Shown here: positions 37,772 to 48,846 of the stretch, in pieces
Position numbering within the stretch: position 1 is the first letter of the stretch
Layout: the number at the start of each line of letters is the position of its first letter
Source of the DNA: Otis tarda
Taxonomy: Eukaryota; Chordata; Aves; Otidiformes; Otididae
NCBI GenBank assembly: GCA_026413225.1
Contig: CM048552.1
Coordinates: forward strand, 56,683,001-56,747,000
DNA length: 64,000 nt
Direction of reading: 5' to 3'
Position numbers and translations under genes: made by a program
Notes under the pieces: model-generated
Databases searched by the model: none
What the model was told of the DNA's origin: nothing
The model's input: the letters and a program-made list of their open reading frames with translations, nothing else

Positions 37772-38731
37772 GATGATCTCCCAGCTTTCATCTGTCTCTT
37801 GACAATTTTAGCACCGCGCCTGCCTCATTGCAAGAGGCCGATGCTTGCCAAAAGGAGGAAGGAGAAGGAATCGGCACAGGAGGGAGGAGAACGAGGGGGA
37901 CAGGAGGCAGTGCTTCATCCCCGTCACCCGTGGCAGCGAAGGCAAAGGGAAAGACAAACGATCACTGCAGCATTGTCTTTCCCAGCCCAAAAACGGCTCC
38001 GCTGCCTCCATCACTGCTTTGTCAGGTGAACAGCCAGGAGGTCTGCTTCACTTTTACACCAGCAGAAGAGACAAGAAGACGTCCTCCCTGTGGTTATAGG
38101 GCAGAAAAAGGTGCTTCAGGATTACGGTGAGGGAAGAGGACTCCTTCATGAGCTGGCAGTGGCAGGAGAGTGCCCAGCTTGTTCTCCCCCACTCTTTTCT
38201 TTTTCAGACTGCTAGAAAGCCATTATTCTTTCAGCAGCCAGCCAGCAATGAGGATGTTTCAAACACACACCAGCCAGAAGACCGTATGGAAGATCTGGCC
38301 CACAAGCCACCCTACACAACAAGGATGGGCTCTGACAGGAACCCCAGCATCATGCCCAGCAGCTGGGGCTTTGCATAGAAGTCTTTCTCCTAGGTATTAT
38401 CCTGGAGCTTGCTGCTTCTCCACCTGTATTCATTTCAGACTAACACAATCTTAGACCCCCAGGAAACTGTTTAAACTGGTTTAAGGGCAATCAGTGTTCA
38501 GCTAGCAGGATGCAGAGGCAACACAGGTTTCCTAGAGAGCCAAGAAAATCCTCAAAGCAAACAGATGTTACAAATATAAAGGCCAGGGAGGCGAAGAGCT
38601 CACGGGGAGGGGGATTAGTGTTACAGGAGCTGTTCACAAACCCATGACCCATCCTCACAGTATCAGTCTCCTTTCCGGTTGCATCAAGATGCAAACACGA
38701 GCAGTTGCCTCTCCATACAATAAGAGCATAT

Positions 38732-38756
38732 AAAAAAAAAAAAAAAAAAAAAAAAA
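38732..38756. repeat. A run, 25 bases
   Basis: Uninterrupted A homopolymer about 120 bases before the DNAL4 CpG island begins. Confidence 0.9.
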
Positions 38757-39180
38757 CCCCAAAACAACCCTCAATTGCCCCAAACCACTCCAATATTTAT
38801 CCTCGTTGTTTAAAACAGAAGGTAGAACTAGGCCCCAAAAGGGTTTTAAGTCAGAAAAACATTAAGGCCGCAGCCACAAGGCAGTTCGGCCGTGGGTGCG
38901 GCTCGGAGCTCACCACTGCAGCCCCCCCAGCAGAAACCCGCCTCGACGCCTTGGAAAGGGCGGGAAGGACAGAAGCCTCCCGGAACCCCCTTCAGCCCAG
39001 CCCAGGGGAGACAGAGCTTCTCCTCGCTGCTGGGAGACGTCCTTCCTGCCTTCCTTCCCGCCCAGCAGCCGCTGAGCCCCCTCCTCCTGCTCCAGCCAAG
39101 GCCCCTGGCCCCGGATTGGGGTCGGCGCAGGACAGGCGCCCCACGGCCACCCCATCACCACCTCAGGCCCCCGCACAGTA

Positions 39181-39340
39181 GTCGGCAGGGCAGTCCACCA
39201 ATCAGACGCGCCAGGTGGCACACTCACAGCCAATGGACGGCGAGGTAGGTGGGACTTCCTGCGCCGGTTGCTACGACAAGCAGGGCTCTTCCTTAGCAAC
39301 GGGTTCTGGAGCGGTTGTGTGGGCCGCGGCGGCGGTGCAG
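39181..39340 (+). promoter_or_regulatory. DNAL4: DNAL4 promoter and noncoding exon 1
   Basis: Within a CpG island (about 38.86-39.76 kb) there are two CCAAT boxes (39198-39202 and 39230-39234), then two opposed RFX-type half-sites GTTGCT (39267-39272) and AGCAAC (39295-39300). A consensus donor (GCAG/GTGAGG) ends a likely noncoding exon at 39340. Its partner is the acceptor before 40697. RFX sites are usual in promoters of dynein and cilium genes. The start site itself is inferred. Confidence 0.6.
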
Positions 39341-40696
39341 GTGAGGCCGCGCCCGGCGCCCTCTCGTCCCCTTCTTCCTCTGCGTCTGGGGCCGCTTGCC
39401 GAGCCCTTCCCTCCCTTTCTGCGGGGAGGAGGGCAGCGGGCTGCTGCGAGGGGGCGGTTTCGGGTGTGCGGCCCGCTCGGACCGTATTGGGGCCCCTTGG
39501 TGGTGCCGCCCCGGGGGCGGAGGGGAGGCTCCTCCTTGCCGTGTCCCGGTGCCCAGTGGTCCCATCCTCTCCCGCCGCCGACGCTGCGGTGTGCCTTCCC
39601 GGACTCAAGGCTGGTGGGCTGCCCCTAGACCGCATCCCTGCCCTGGCTTTTAACCGCCGCAGCCGCCCGTCGGCAGCTCCTCCCCGGGGAAACCGGCCCA
39701 TGGGGCAGCCCCGGCAGCCTGCCTTGGTCTGTGGCCCCGCGCACATCTCAGGGAGAAGCTGAGTGTTGAAGTGGCCCCCGAGGGTTTGCCCCGCTGTGGG
39801 AGGCTGGTGGCAGCCAGCCAGCCAGGTGTTCTGTCCTGTGGTGCTTCTGGTGAGGATGTCTACAAGTCCCACGGTCCCTCGTGTGAGAGCCGGTAGCCTG
39901 TCAGAGTTGGTGCTTTATCCAGCAACTCTACATGCTTGGTGTAAACGCGTGGTCTGTGTGGTGTTGCCTGACACCATGCTTGTTTTGTTTTCCCTTTAAT
40001 AAGGGATCACCCTTGCTTCCGCTGGGTAGGAGAGGAAGGTGCTTTGTTCTGGATGAGAGAACCAGAGGGAAGACTGTGGAGAAATGTTCTGAGTCTGCCA
40101 GTCAGAGAGTGCTGTGCCTCTGCGTTGCCCAAGTAGAGGCTGGTTGGTAATTAGGCCCAGAGGCATGGTCCAGCATTTTCCCATATGGTCCTCCTCAGCT
40201 GACAAATGCTTGAGGATGTGAGGAACAAGTGCATAAACCAGACCAAGATGTTCCTGTTAAACATTTCCATCCACATATGTACGCTGATCCTGTTCCTAAA
40301 ATACTCTTACGCTTTGCTTGTCATGCGCAGTTTGAAACCCTCGCAGATAATAGCGTCCTGGGAAAATCCTTTTGGAATTAATCAATAGATGTAACGGCTG
40401 ATGTATTGTTCCCTTAGCCCTTGTCAAAAGCTGTACCCTGACTTGGCTCTTCCTTCAAGCTGAATTGGTGCTTCTGGGAAGTGCTGTGCTCCTGAAGCCT
40501 CGTTTATGGAAAATGTTATGTTTTAAAAGTTTGTTTGCATTAATGGTCTGTGAGATAACTCTAAGTGTGAAAATGGTACTGGGAAACAGTAAGTAGCTGA
40601 GACAGTAGGGACAGTATTCTCGTAATAGTTTTAATGTCCTTCCATTTTAATTTAAAGTTTTCTTTCTCTTTCCTGTGTTTGCTTTTGTTCAAGCAG

Positions 40697-40845
40697 CGTC
40701 CTCTGGGCCGAGAAGTTTCCCCTCCTGCTGAAGCCGCTCTTCCCGTATCCTGAGAGCTGTGTTCCTCTCAGCTGTCTGTGCTGGAGCACCTTGCTGAGCT
40801 CCAGGCAGCCCCTCCGCCCCTTCCCGGGGTCACTGTGGAAGGACC
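40697..40845 (+). other. DNAL4: DNAL4 exon 2, 5'UTR part
   Basis: A long pyrimidine tract ending TTCAAGCAG at 40688-40696 gives a strong acceptor. The 149 bases to the ATG contain no upstream ATG. Confidence 0.7.
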
Positions 40846-43324
40846 ATGGCAGACACTGGGGAGGGGAAAAAGGAGGAGGCTGATTATAAAAGACTTCACA
40901 GCTTTCCACTGATTAGGGTAAGAAGAGGGGTGGATTACACATTTACCTGTGTTACTTTCATTCTTGCTAACCTTCCAAACTAGAATTTCTCCCCCTGACA
41001 AGCTGCTGTGAGAACATGTGTACTAATGGTTCTGCGGAGGGATCCCAGTCATCACCGCTGTTTTGTCTCTGTTCTTGACCTCTGTCAAGGAAAATTACTA
41101 GCACCGTTGTTCCCCCTGTCAGCCAGGGGAAGCCTGAGGCAAAGCGATCCCTTTAATAGATTGAACTTGCTGCCTTTGGAGTCCTCTCCTGTGTTTTGGA
41201 TGCAGCTTATTTTTTTTCTGGATGTAGCTGGAGTAAAAGATCATAGAATGGTTAGAGTTGGAAGGGACCTTCAAAGGTCATCTAGTCCAACCCCCCTGCA
41301 AGGAGCAGTGACATCCCTGACTAGATCAGGTTGCTCAGAGTCTCATCCAACCTGGCCTTGAACGTTTTCAGGGATTAAGATCTTGCTAGATCTGGCTAGT
41401 CAGCCAGATAGCAGGAAAAGAAGAAAAGGCTGTGTAATTTAGACTTCTTTTGTTGTGCTTATAGCAACAGTTAAGAACTGTGGTTGAAGCAGTATTAGCC
41501 TGCTTTTCCTTTATCTTATAACAGAAAAACTGACAAATGTATTATCTCCTCCTTTAAGCTGAGCTTACTTAGTGCTAGTCTTACTGTTAGGTAGAAAAGA
41601 ATTCTACACTGGTTGGAACAAAGGAACGAATTGATCACTTGTAACGCAATGTACCATTTTTGTATTTACTGTTCTCCGAAACCGTGGAAATGCTCCGTGT
41701 ACTGAGAAGCCGGAGCTCCTGGTGATGCTTCCCACCTTGAAGGGTTAAAAGGCAGGTGGACTAACTGCCTTTTGTCCACGCCCAGCAGTCTGGGCCCTTG
41801 CTGTAGCCTGGGTAAAGTAAGGGCTACTTACTGTTGCCTTGTGTCTAGCTCTTGTATTTTCTGCTTAGTTCCTCTTGGTTTTTTGCTCTTCCCAGCACAC
41901 AGACATGCCGGAGGAGATGCGTGTAGAGGCCATGGAGCTATGTGTCACAGCGTGTGAGAAATACGCCACCAACAATGAGGTACTAGCCAAATCCCAAAAT
42001 GGCCAGCCTTCAGTTGCTGTGACTCGGGGAGCCTGCAGGAGCAGGGCAAGGGGTGTGGGGCAGAGAGGAGTCAGATTCTGCATCCTATTACTCTCTCTCT
42101 GCACTGAGCAAGGGCTGAAGGCGGCAGGGAGCTTGGTTAGATCTGAGATGTGGTTCCATTCCTGGTCAGCAAGACCTGTAATAGCACTTTGCTTTCATGC
42201 AGGAAGCAGAGATTAGTGGTGATGCCGCCTCCCAAACCTTACCTCCTTCCTGGCCCTCCCTATGACGTGCTTCCACTCTGTTCTGCCCTGAGGGTTTGGT
42301 TCAGAACTATGTGGAGATGGGCCTGTCCTGTCTGTTCTTCAGTGTTGAGCAAGGCTGTCGCTGCCAGACTGGGGAAGAGACTCTTGTTTTGGGGATGAGC
42401 ACGTGAAACTCTTTGAACCTTTAGCTACAGTCTGTTAAATCTTCCCTCTCGGCTTTCAGCCTGTTGAATGAAATTACTGAGACCATATAAATGGGGGGTG
42501 ATGGAAAAGTTATGGTCTTTGGGAAGGTTGTCCTTAATCCTGAGAGCCAAAGATAAAGGAGAACACACCTTTTTCCACGGGCAGGGCACAGACTGCTTGT
42601 TGCTGGAGCAGTTTTGTGTTGGAGCAAGGCAAAGCTCTGAAGCCAGAGATTCCTTCTGTTCCATCCTGCCCGAGACACCGCATGTCACAGCAAAATTTTC
42701 CTCTCTCGTTTTTTAGATCAAGCAGGGTGTGATCTGGGAGAAGTGAGGGTTTTAAGAGTCAGCCTAGTTTCAGTGTTTTGGTAATTAGCTGGAGAAAAAA
42801 AAAAGGACTCCTGTAAAAATAGCCGCAGCTTAGTGACCTGAATCTCCTCTCACGCTCACTGCACCCAGCATAACTCCATCGGCATCTAAACGAGAGCTCT
42901 TGCTTCAGACTGTGTGAAGGAGAGAAGTGATTGCTAGATGCAGTTTTTTAATTTCTCCTAGCTGCTGTGTCAGGGGCTGCTGAAAACACAGAGACTTGTT
43001 TTACCCTTGGGCGTAGCTCTGGGGAGCTCCCAGTTCCTGCAGTACAGCTCCTATACCTGTTGCCCATATTAAAGGGAGAAGATGGCTAGGGGGATCTTTG
43101 CATAAAAACTTGCTGCTTGCTCTGTCTCACCCTATGCTCTCCTTCTTAACATTCTCCAGAGCGCTGCCAAGATGATCAAAGAGATGATGGACAAGAAATT
43201 TGGGTCCTCCTGGCATGTGGTGATTGGAGAAGGCTTTGGCTTTGAGATCACTCACGAGGTGAAGAATCTGCTGTACATGTTCTTTGGTGGCAGCCTGGCC
43301 GTGTGTGTCTGGAAGTGCTCCTGA
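40846..43324 (+). CDS. DNAL4: DNAL4, dynein axonemal light chain 4, 3 coding exons, 106 aa
   Basis: Coding exons are 40846-40917, 41896-41979 and 43160-43324, joined in frame to 106 residues; human is 105. DNAL4 is an LC8-family dynein light chain that associates with dynein heavy-chain complexes. The N-terminus (KKEEADYKRLHSFPLIR), the middle (DMPEEMRVEAMELCVTACEK) and the LC8 core (KFGSSWHVVIGEGFGFEITHE) match the DNAL4 subtype; ordinary DYNLL1/2 lack this longer N-terminus. The final segment (GGSLAVCVWKCS) corresponds to the last beta strand used for dimer and partner binding. The chosen ATG has A at -3... CACCATGG-like context (GGACCATGG), and no earlier ATG is present in its exon. Intron 1 of the coding part holds a CR1 fragment. 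Confidence 0.97.
41241..41376 (-). mobile_element. CR1 LINE fragment, 3' end
   Basis: Read on the plus strand it starts TCATAGAATGGTTAGAGTTG and continues with the typical CR1 blocks GGAAGGGACCTTCAAAGGTC, ATCTAGTCCAACCCCCCTGC and ATCCAACCTGGCCTTGAA. The element's own sense strand is therefore minus, with its 3' terminus at 41241. Only about 136 bases remain, the usual 5'-truncated form, and it has no coding capacity. It lies in a DNAL4 intron and is the only recognisable interspersed repeat in the window. Confidence 0.93.
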
Positions 43325-44385
43325 CATCTGGCCTGGTCCCAGACTCGCTGCATACAAGAGATCTCTTCCTTCTCTTGATGACAGGTTTTGGACAATCTGG
43401 AGGTGGGACTTTATTTTTAATAGTTAAACGTCAAGATTTTTTTTTCGTACTGACGCAACAGTTCTGTGGGATACATATAGTTGAGGGATGTGTGCGTATA
43501 AACTTGCTAAACTGTCGTGTCCTTGTTCGTGGGATTTCTCACCTGTCTGTGGCTCTTTCCTTGCTGTTTGAGCCGAAGCAGGAAGGAGGTGGGGAATAGG
43601 TAATCTCACCACAGGCTGCAGAGCTGTACAGCAGCGCTAGGAGGGAGAAGCAAAAGAGAAAAGGTGCTATGTAGCCCTCCTTTTTTTTTTTTTTTTCCTT
43701 TTAATTTTTTTTCTTTTAATTTTTTTTTTCCTCTGCCACGTGTTCCATATTGTGTCCTCTTCTCTGCCTTCCCCACCATTGTGTGGGATGCTTCTGACCA
43801 GCACCCATCTCTCCTCTCTCTGAATGCCGAGAACGCCTTCTTCCGCCCTTCCCAGATGTCCATACAGAACTGGCAGTGCCAAGGGTCTCCCTTCGGGCTG
43901 CCCGCGGAGGTGTTAGCCACAGGGAAGCAGACTCAGCTTGCCCTTCCCCGCTTCTTTTGGGAGGGTACGACAGCTGAGCTGCCTGGGTGTAGGAGGTTGC
44001 TATGCAAACTGCCCCCTCCTTTCTCGCCCACCGCACACAGAGATAGCATGAAAACACAGGCGGCTGACGACGCCTGGGGAGTGGGTGAGAGCTTTTCATA
44101 CGGCTCAAATGCCTCCCTGTCAGTTCTTGGGGGTGTTGCGAGTGCTGTGTTCTTTCAGCATCTTGTTTGGAGGCTGGTAGAGGAAGGAGGCTCCATGTGA
44201 GATATCACTTGGTCATCAGAAACCTAACGTCTTTCTCGACTTGCGTTCTTTTAGCCTGTTTCATTTTTTTAGAGCTGTCGGTGTTGGAGGATGGAATGAA
44301 CATAGTTGTATGTTACGTCTATGGCTTATTTATATAAATCTGGGGAACTGTGTTTTTACAATAAAAAGTTAGTAAAATGCCCTTT
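43325..44385 (+). other. DNAL4: DNAL4 3'UTR
   Basis: About 1.05 kb after the stop, with T-rich runs at 43,680-43,730, ending at an AATAAA at 44360-44365. No overlapping gene is recognised. Confidence 0.75.
44360..44365 (+). terminator. DNAL4: DNAL4 poly(A) signal
   Basis: Canonical AATAAA followed by a TG-rich downstream element (CTGTGTGTGTTCT). Confidence 0.75.
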
Positions 44386-47300
44386 TCTGTGTGTGTTCTA
44401 AAATGAAAATCCCAAAGTGGAGGATGAGAAGGAAAAGTAATTCAGGAAACACAGAAATAAGCAAGCAACGGTGTAGGTTAGGTGGAGGACAGTGACAAAT
44501 GTCCATCCTGTGTATTTCCTGGATGGGTTGTAGGTATCGGAGATGTGCTCTCATCCTCCCTGTTCAATTCCTTTCCCCAGTGCAAGCCACGATGCTGAGG
44601 AAGGTTGCCATGTCTGCAGCTGTCAAAGCAGCAGCAAGGGAGTGTACCTGTGTCCTCTGCCTGGCCAGTGTGCCTCTGCTCTAACCTTTGGGGTCTCACA
44701 TTTGTGGCCTCCTTGATTTTTCAGACCTTCCTCTTAGAACGTCGCCAGCAGTATCACTGACACCACGTGTTTTGTGAGAGGCCACAGTCTAGTCCACAGG
44801 TCAATTCTGAAGGACCTCTCTGCATTAGTGTCTGTGGTGGATCAAACTGGTGGAGTGTGTTATGGTTCCTTTTGTTCCTTCTCTCAACCTCAGCGTGACG
44901 CTAGAGATGTCCTTCCTCCATTTCAGTGTGTCAGAAGCTCTTGTTTAAGCCAGGAATTGGAGTAACCTGAAGACAACTAGAAATCACTTCAAATTTGGAC
45001 CATCTGTGCTGGCTGGGCCCCACATCTTCTCACATAATTCCCCTCTGTTCAGGTAGAGGGGACTTGCAAGGTTGCGAGGAACACATAACTGGTACCATAA
45101 TGTAGTTGGTACCATGACACCTACCCTGTGTGGTAGAACCACAGTGCCAGGAGCATCGTGCAGTGCAGAGGAGTCCAAATCCTTTGAGCTGTCTCGTGTG
45201 GTTACTCTGTCTCACTCCAGCTGGCTGCCTTTCCATGAAGATAGCACTGTTGACTGGCACTTTCTGCAGCTGGCAAAATCTGATTTGCTGTTCCGTGATG
45301 TTCTGTCTCCTCCAGGTTGAGAGAAAAAGGTAAAGCCAGTGTCTTTGGAATGCCCCACGTTGGAGCATGACGATACTGTCAGCCATACCACAGTGGCTTT
45401 AATTGTGCTTCTTTCACACTAATGAATAATTAACTGCTGTGTGCATATGCACAGACACGCTGGTCATGGGCATCTCTGCGGGGTCGTGCTGACCTGCCGA
45501 TGACCACGGGGATCTGTTTACCTCAGCACGCAGTCTTTTGGCCTCGCTGCTGGTCTCTTATCTCTTTGGCCACCAGCTGACCAAAGTTGATGTCTCGGTG
45601 ACCTGCATCGGCAAAAGGTGAGTGTTGACCGCTCCCCAGCCTTCTCCAAGCAGGAGCGTGCAGACAGATGGAGGTGAGCTAGGTGCGAATTCGCAGCAAG
45701 TCAGCTCCCACACTGTAACTCCCCCAAGGTAAGCGCAAGGTGGCTCACAGGAGAGTGGCAGGCTATTTTTGTTTCCAAGGGTAACAGCTTTCCCACAAGA
45801 AGTTACCATGAAGAAGTCGACCCATCTTAGCTGGGTTGTGTGGCACTGTAGGCGAAAGCACGAGCCTCAGCTTCCCAAAATTCAGCTGTGCCTGTCGAGG
45901 CCCCTGCTCTGAGGCCTGCTCTGAGGCAAGTGCTCAATAAGACAGATCAATTTTCCTGCCTGTTGTAAGGTGAGCCATGCTGTGCTGGCCCTTGTGTGTT
46001 AGGAGAAAGACTTTTGCCCTCCTTTTGCTGTGGAACTGGCACACTTTCGGACATGCCTGTAATTTTCAGGGGGGTACAGTTTATGAATCGGTGACAGTCC
46101 CTCATCCTGTGTTTTCCCACAAGAGACCCCTCTACGGCTGATGCTTTGGAGCCTCTAGGGCCTATCTGCTTTTGACTGTAAAACTGCTGTCCCTTGCTGG
46201 AGGATTTTACCCTATGAATTTTCAGCAGAAAGCTGGTAAAGCTGGCAACAGGTGGCTTGCTATTGTGTTCTCCTCTCCCTCTCATTTCTTGCCCCCTGCA
46301 TATTGCTGCCATTACCCGTCAAAGCATCAGGATGAATCAGATACAGAAAAGGAGATGAAAAACGCAGGGTGATGCATCAGTGCCAGCCAAAACGACCCTT
46401 CCTCTCCGCCCGTCCCGGAAAGCTGCGATAGCATCTCAGAGGGCTGGTGCTTCATGACTTCATCCCTCTCCACTGAGGGGAGATGGGCAACATCATTATC
46501 AGCTGCCGGGGAGGCCTGACTCAGTGCCAGCAGTGGAAATGTCCTTGGATGTACGGCTCCTCCTCCACCCCAAGGGTGACTCGAACCTGCTGGGAAGGGG
46601 GGAAGGTGCTGAGAAGATGGAAGAAGAGCTGGGGCGAGGTGGGGAAATGGGAAGAAAGAGGTGCAAACTCAATGGCTTCTCTGTCATGATGTCATGGCAA
46701 CGAGGCACGTCGACATGGTGTCAGGCAATCGGGGCAGGCTTTGAAGCTCTCCAGCTCTTCCCCATTGCTGCGGGCTCCTGTCTGGCTCTCTGAAAAATCT
46801 CTTGGTTAATATTTAATGCCGGCATTGAAGTGCTGAGGGTGGCAAGTCCCCCACCTAATCCCCCTGCCTCTGCTTTCCAATGGGATGCTAAATTGGGGCT
46901 GGAGGGGTAGGATTGCAAGCTCCCCTAGCCTCCTGGTCAGTAGGGTGGCTTCAGCCCACAAAGTCCCTGTCCCTGTCAGGCTCTAGGATGTGGGAGGGAG
47001 GTTTCTATCCCCCTCAATCCAGTTCGGAGCTGGTTTGGGGCACTGGAAGGAGAGGGGTCTCTCTCTCTGCTTGGTCTCCAAGAGCTGGCTCTGGAATAAA
47101 GAAATCTGTGGCTCTGCTCCAGGAGCCAAGCCCGGCTCCTTTGATGCGAGCAGTTAGCACATGTTTTTTGTTGGTGGGTTTTTGTTGGGTTTTTTTTTGT
47201 TGTTGTTGTTTTTTTTTCACTAAGAAATGACCTAACAATCCCATGTTCCAGCTACAGCCCCTCCTAGGCTCCTTCCTTCCAAATTATATGTCCGGACTGG

Positions 47301-48760
47301 ATCCAGCAAACCTCCGGGAGCAAGACGCTGTGTTCCTTTCCCTGGGGAAGCCATATGGTCCCCTCCGCCCGGCTCCTTCTGCAGGGCTTTGAGCACGCCA
47401 GCCGGGCTGGAAAGCTCTCCTCCTCCTCCTCCTCCCTGTGTGCCCCGGCTCCCATCGGCCATCTTGTTAGCGCAAGGCGCGGGGAAGGGAACGCAGGGCT
47501 GGCTGAATCTGGGGCGGCTGATGGTGTCAGCCGGAGGTGGTTTCCAGGCAACTGTCGTGCTGTGGGACACAGCGAGCAGAGAACACCGGGAACACGGCGT
47601 TCCTGCTGCACCGCCTGGGAGGGGGCCGAGCCCAGCATGGATGGGAGCCGGCATGGGACAGTGCAGAGAAGGCAGCTCGAGTGAGAGGGTAGTGCAGGGA
47701 TGGCAGCAGAAGAGGGGGTCTCCAGCGTGCCCCCTCCTGCCCACTGCTCGTCCTACCCTCCCTGGCTTGGAGCGAGGATGCCCAATCTGGCTGCTGGTAC
47801 ATCACGCGGTGAGGAAGGACCATGTGATGTACCTGATTTCATGTGCCCTCTGCATCCTTTGGGAAATTGAAAAGAGGAAAAACATTGCTCTGGACTCTGT
47901 ACCCAAACCCCCTGGGCAAAACTCCCCTTAACAAATCCAAAGCTCCCTCCCTACAAGTCACAACCATTTTTGCCCGGGCAGCCCAGCTCTGTAACCCTGG
48001 CTGTCTCTGGAGAGGTGAATTTCTTTAAAAATGGGCTGCCCTTCCCTTCTGCGAGCTGCCAGTCCTCTCTCGGTGGGTCCTGCTGCCCCTCTGTGCTGAT
48101 GCCCAAGCATCCCTGCTCCCGCCTGCCCACCTCCGCTGCCGGCTTCAAAGGCCCCGGGAGCATCCCTGGTGTGCCTCGCTGGCCTGGCAGCTTTTCCTTA
48201 CGCCGCCTGCCCAGCTTTTCCCCTCCCGGTGATGCTGCTGCTCACACTCCCTTGGTTCTGCCTAATTTGAGTGGTTTTTGAAAGGGGAGTTAAGTACTGG
48301 TGACTTTGAATAGATGGGGAGGGATAAAATTGCGATGGCTGAGCAGCAGGAGAAAAACTCTCCTGGATTGTGAGTGTACAGATGCAATGGACATGGGTGC
48401 TGCAGAGGGGCAGAACCACTTTAATGCCTTGTATACTCAAAAATGTTCTCCAGCCCCGCGCGGGTGGCAGCACGGCGGCACAGGACATGCAGGTGTTATC
48501 GGTTGCCATCACTGTTCCCAAGCCAGCCTTGCTATTGATTTGGAACTTGCCCCATTCACGCTAACCTTGGGGGTGACATCTCGCCCCTTATCAGCGCCGA
48601 TAAACCCCGCTGCAACCTCCCGCCCCGTCCCACTGCCGGCCTGGCGGCATCACTCCGTGAGGTGACAGATCTTTCTTCCTCCAGCTCTGCTCTTGCACCA
48701 GTTGCTTTTTTTCACTGCGATGCTCTAAATCCAGGACGCCTTGCTCCTATTTTTCCACAG
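44386..48760. other. Intergenic interval, DNAL4 to FAM20C-like gene
   Basis: No gene is recognised. A CpG-richer patch at about 47,340-47,670 carries a CTC repeat and a YY1-type GCCATCTTG at 47458-47466. It may be a distal promoter for the FAM20C-like gene, but I cannot find a convincing donor that would link it. T runs with GTT repeats lie at 47,160-47,220. A short tandem duplication (TGCTCTGAGGCC) is at about 45,905-45,930. Confidence 0.45.
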
Positions 48761-48846
48761 AGGAGCGACGAGGCCACAGCCGCATCAACTCTCTTTTAGC
48801 CCCGCGTGGGTGCCCACCTCTTGCTGAGTGTCTTGGGTGAGGAAAG
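48761..48846 (+). other. FAM20C-like 5'UTR segment
   Basis: CTATTTTTCCACAG ends at 48760 and looks like a good 3' splice site, so the coding exon may begin at 48761 with a noncoding exon further upstream. Alternatively transcription starts locally. The sequence to the ATG has no other ATG. Confidence 0.4.

Larger units (their letters stand above)
33351..39180. other. Intergenic interval, NPTXR to DNAL4
   Basis: I recognise no protein-coding gene on either strand. AT-richer patches occur at about 33,690-33,730, 34,735-34,890 and 35,660-35,715. A CpG-containing patch with a YY1-type site (AAGATGGCGG, 35308-35317) lies at about 35,150-35,460. Long A runs and a CA repeat lie at 37.2-38.8 kb. An imperfect tandem pair built on TTACTAGAGG is at 36,141-36,169. 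The frames in this interval do not resemble known proteins. Confidence 0.5.

Noticed and set aside
37276..38756. Three long A runs as tails of processed pseudogenes or SINEs
   Set aside because: The sequence before each run shows no recognisable gene or SINE body, and no target-site duplications are evident. Simple homopolymer growth is enough.
38910..39872. 320-codon open frame on the minus strand over the DNAL4 CpG island
   Set aside because: CpG-island composition lowers stop frequency. The protein is low-complexity Pro/Arg/Ala with no family resemblance, and it is antisense to the DNAL4 promoter and exon 1.
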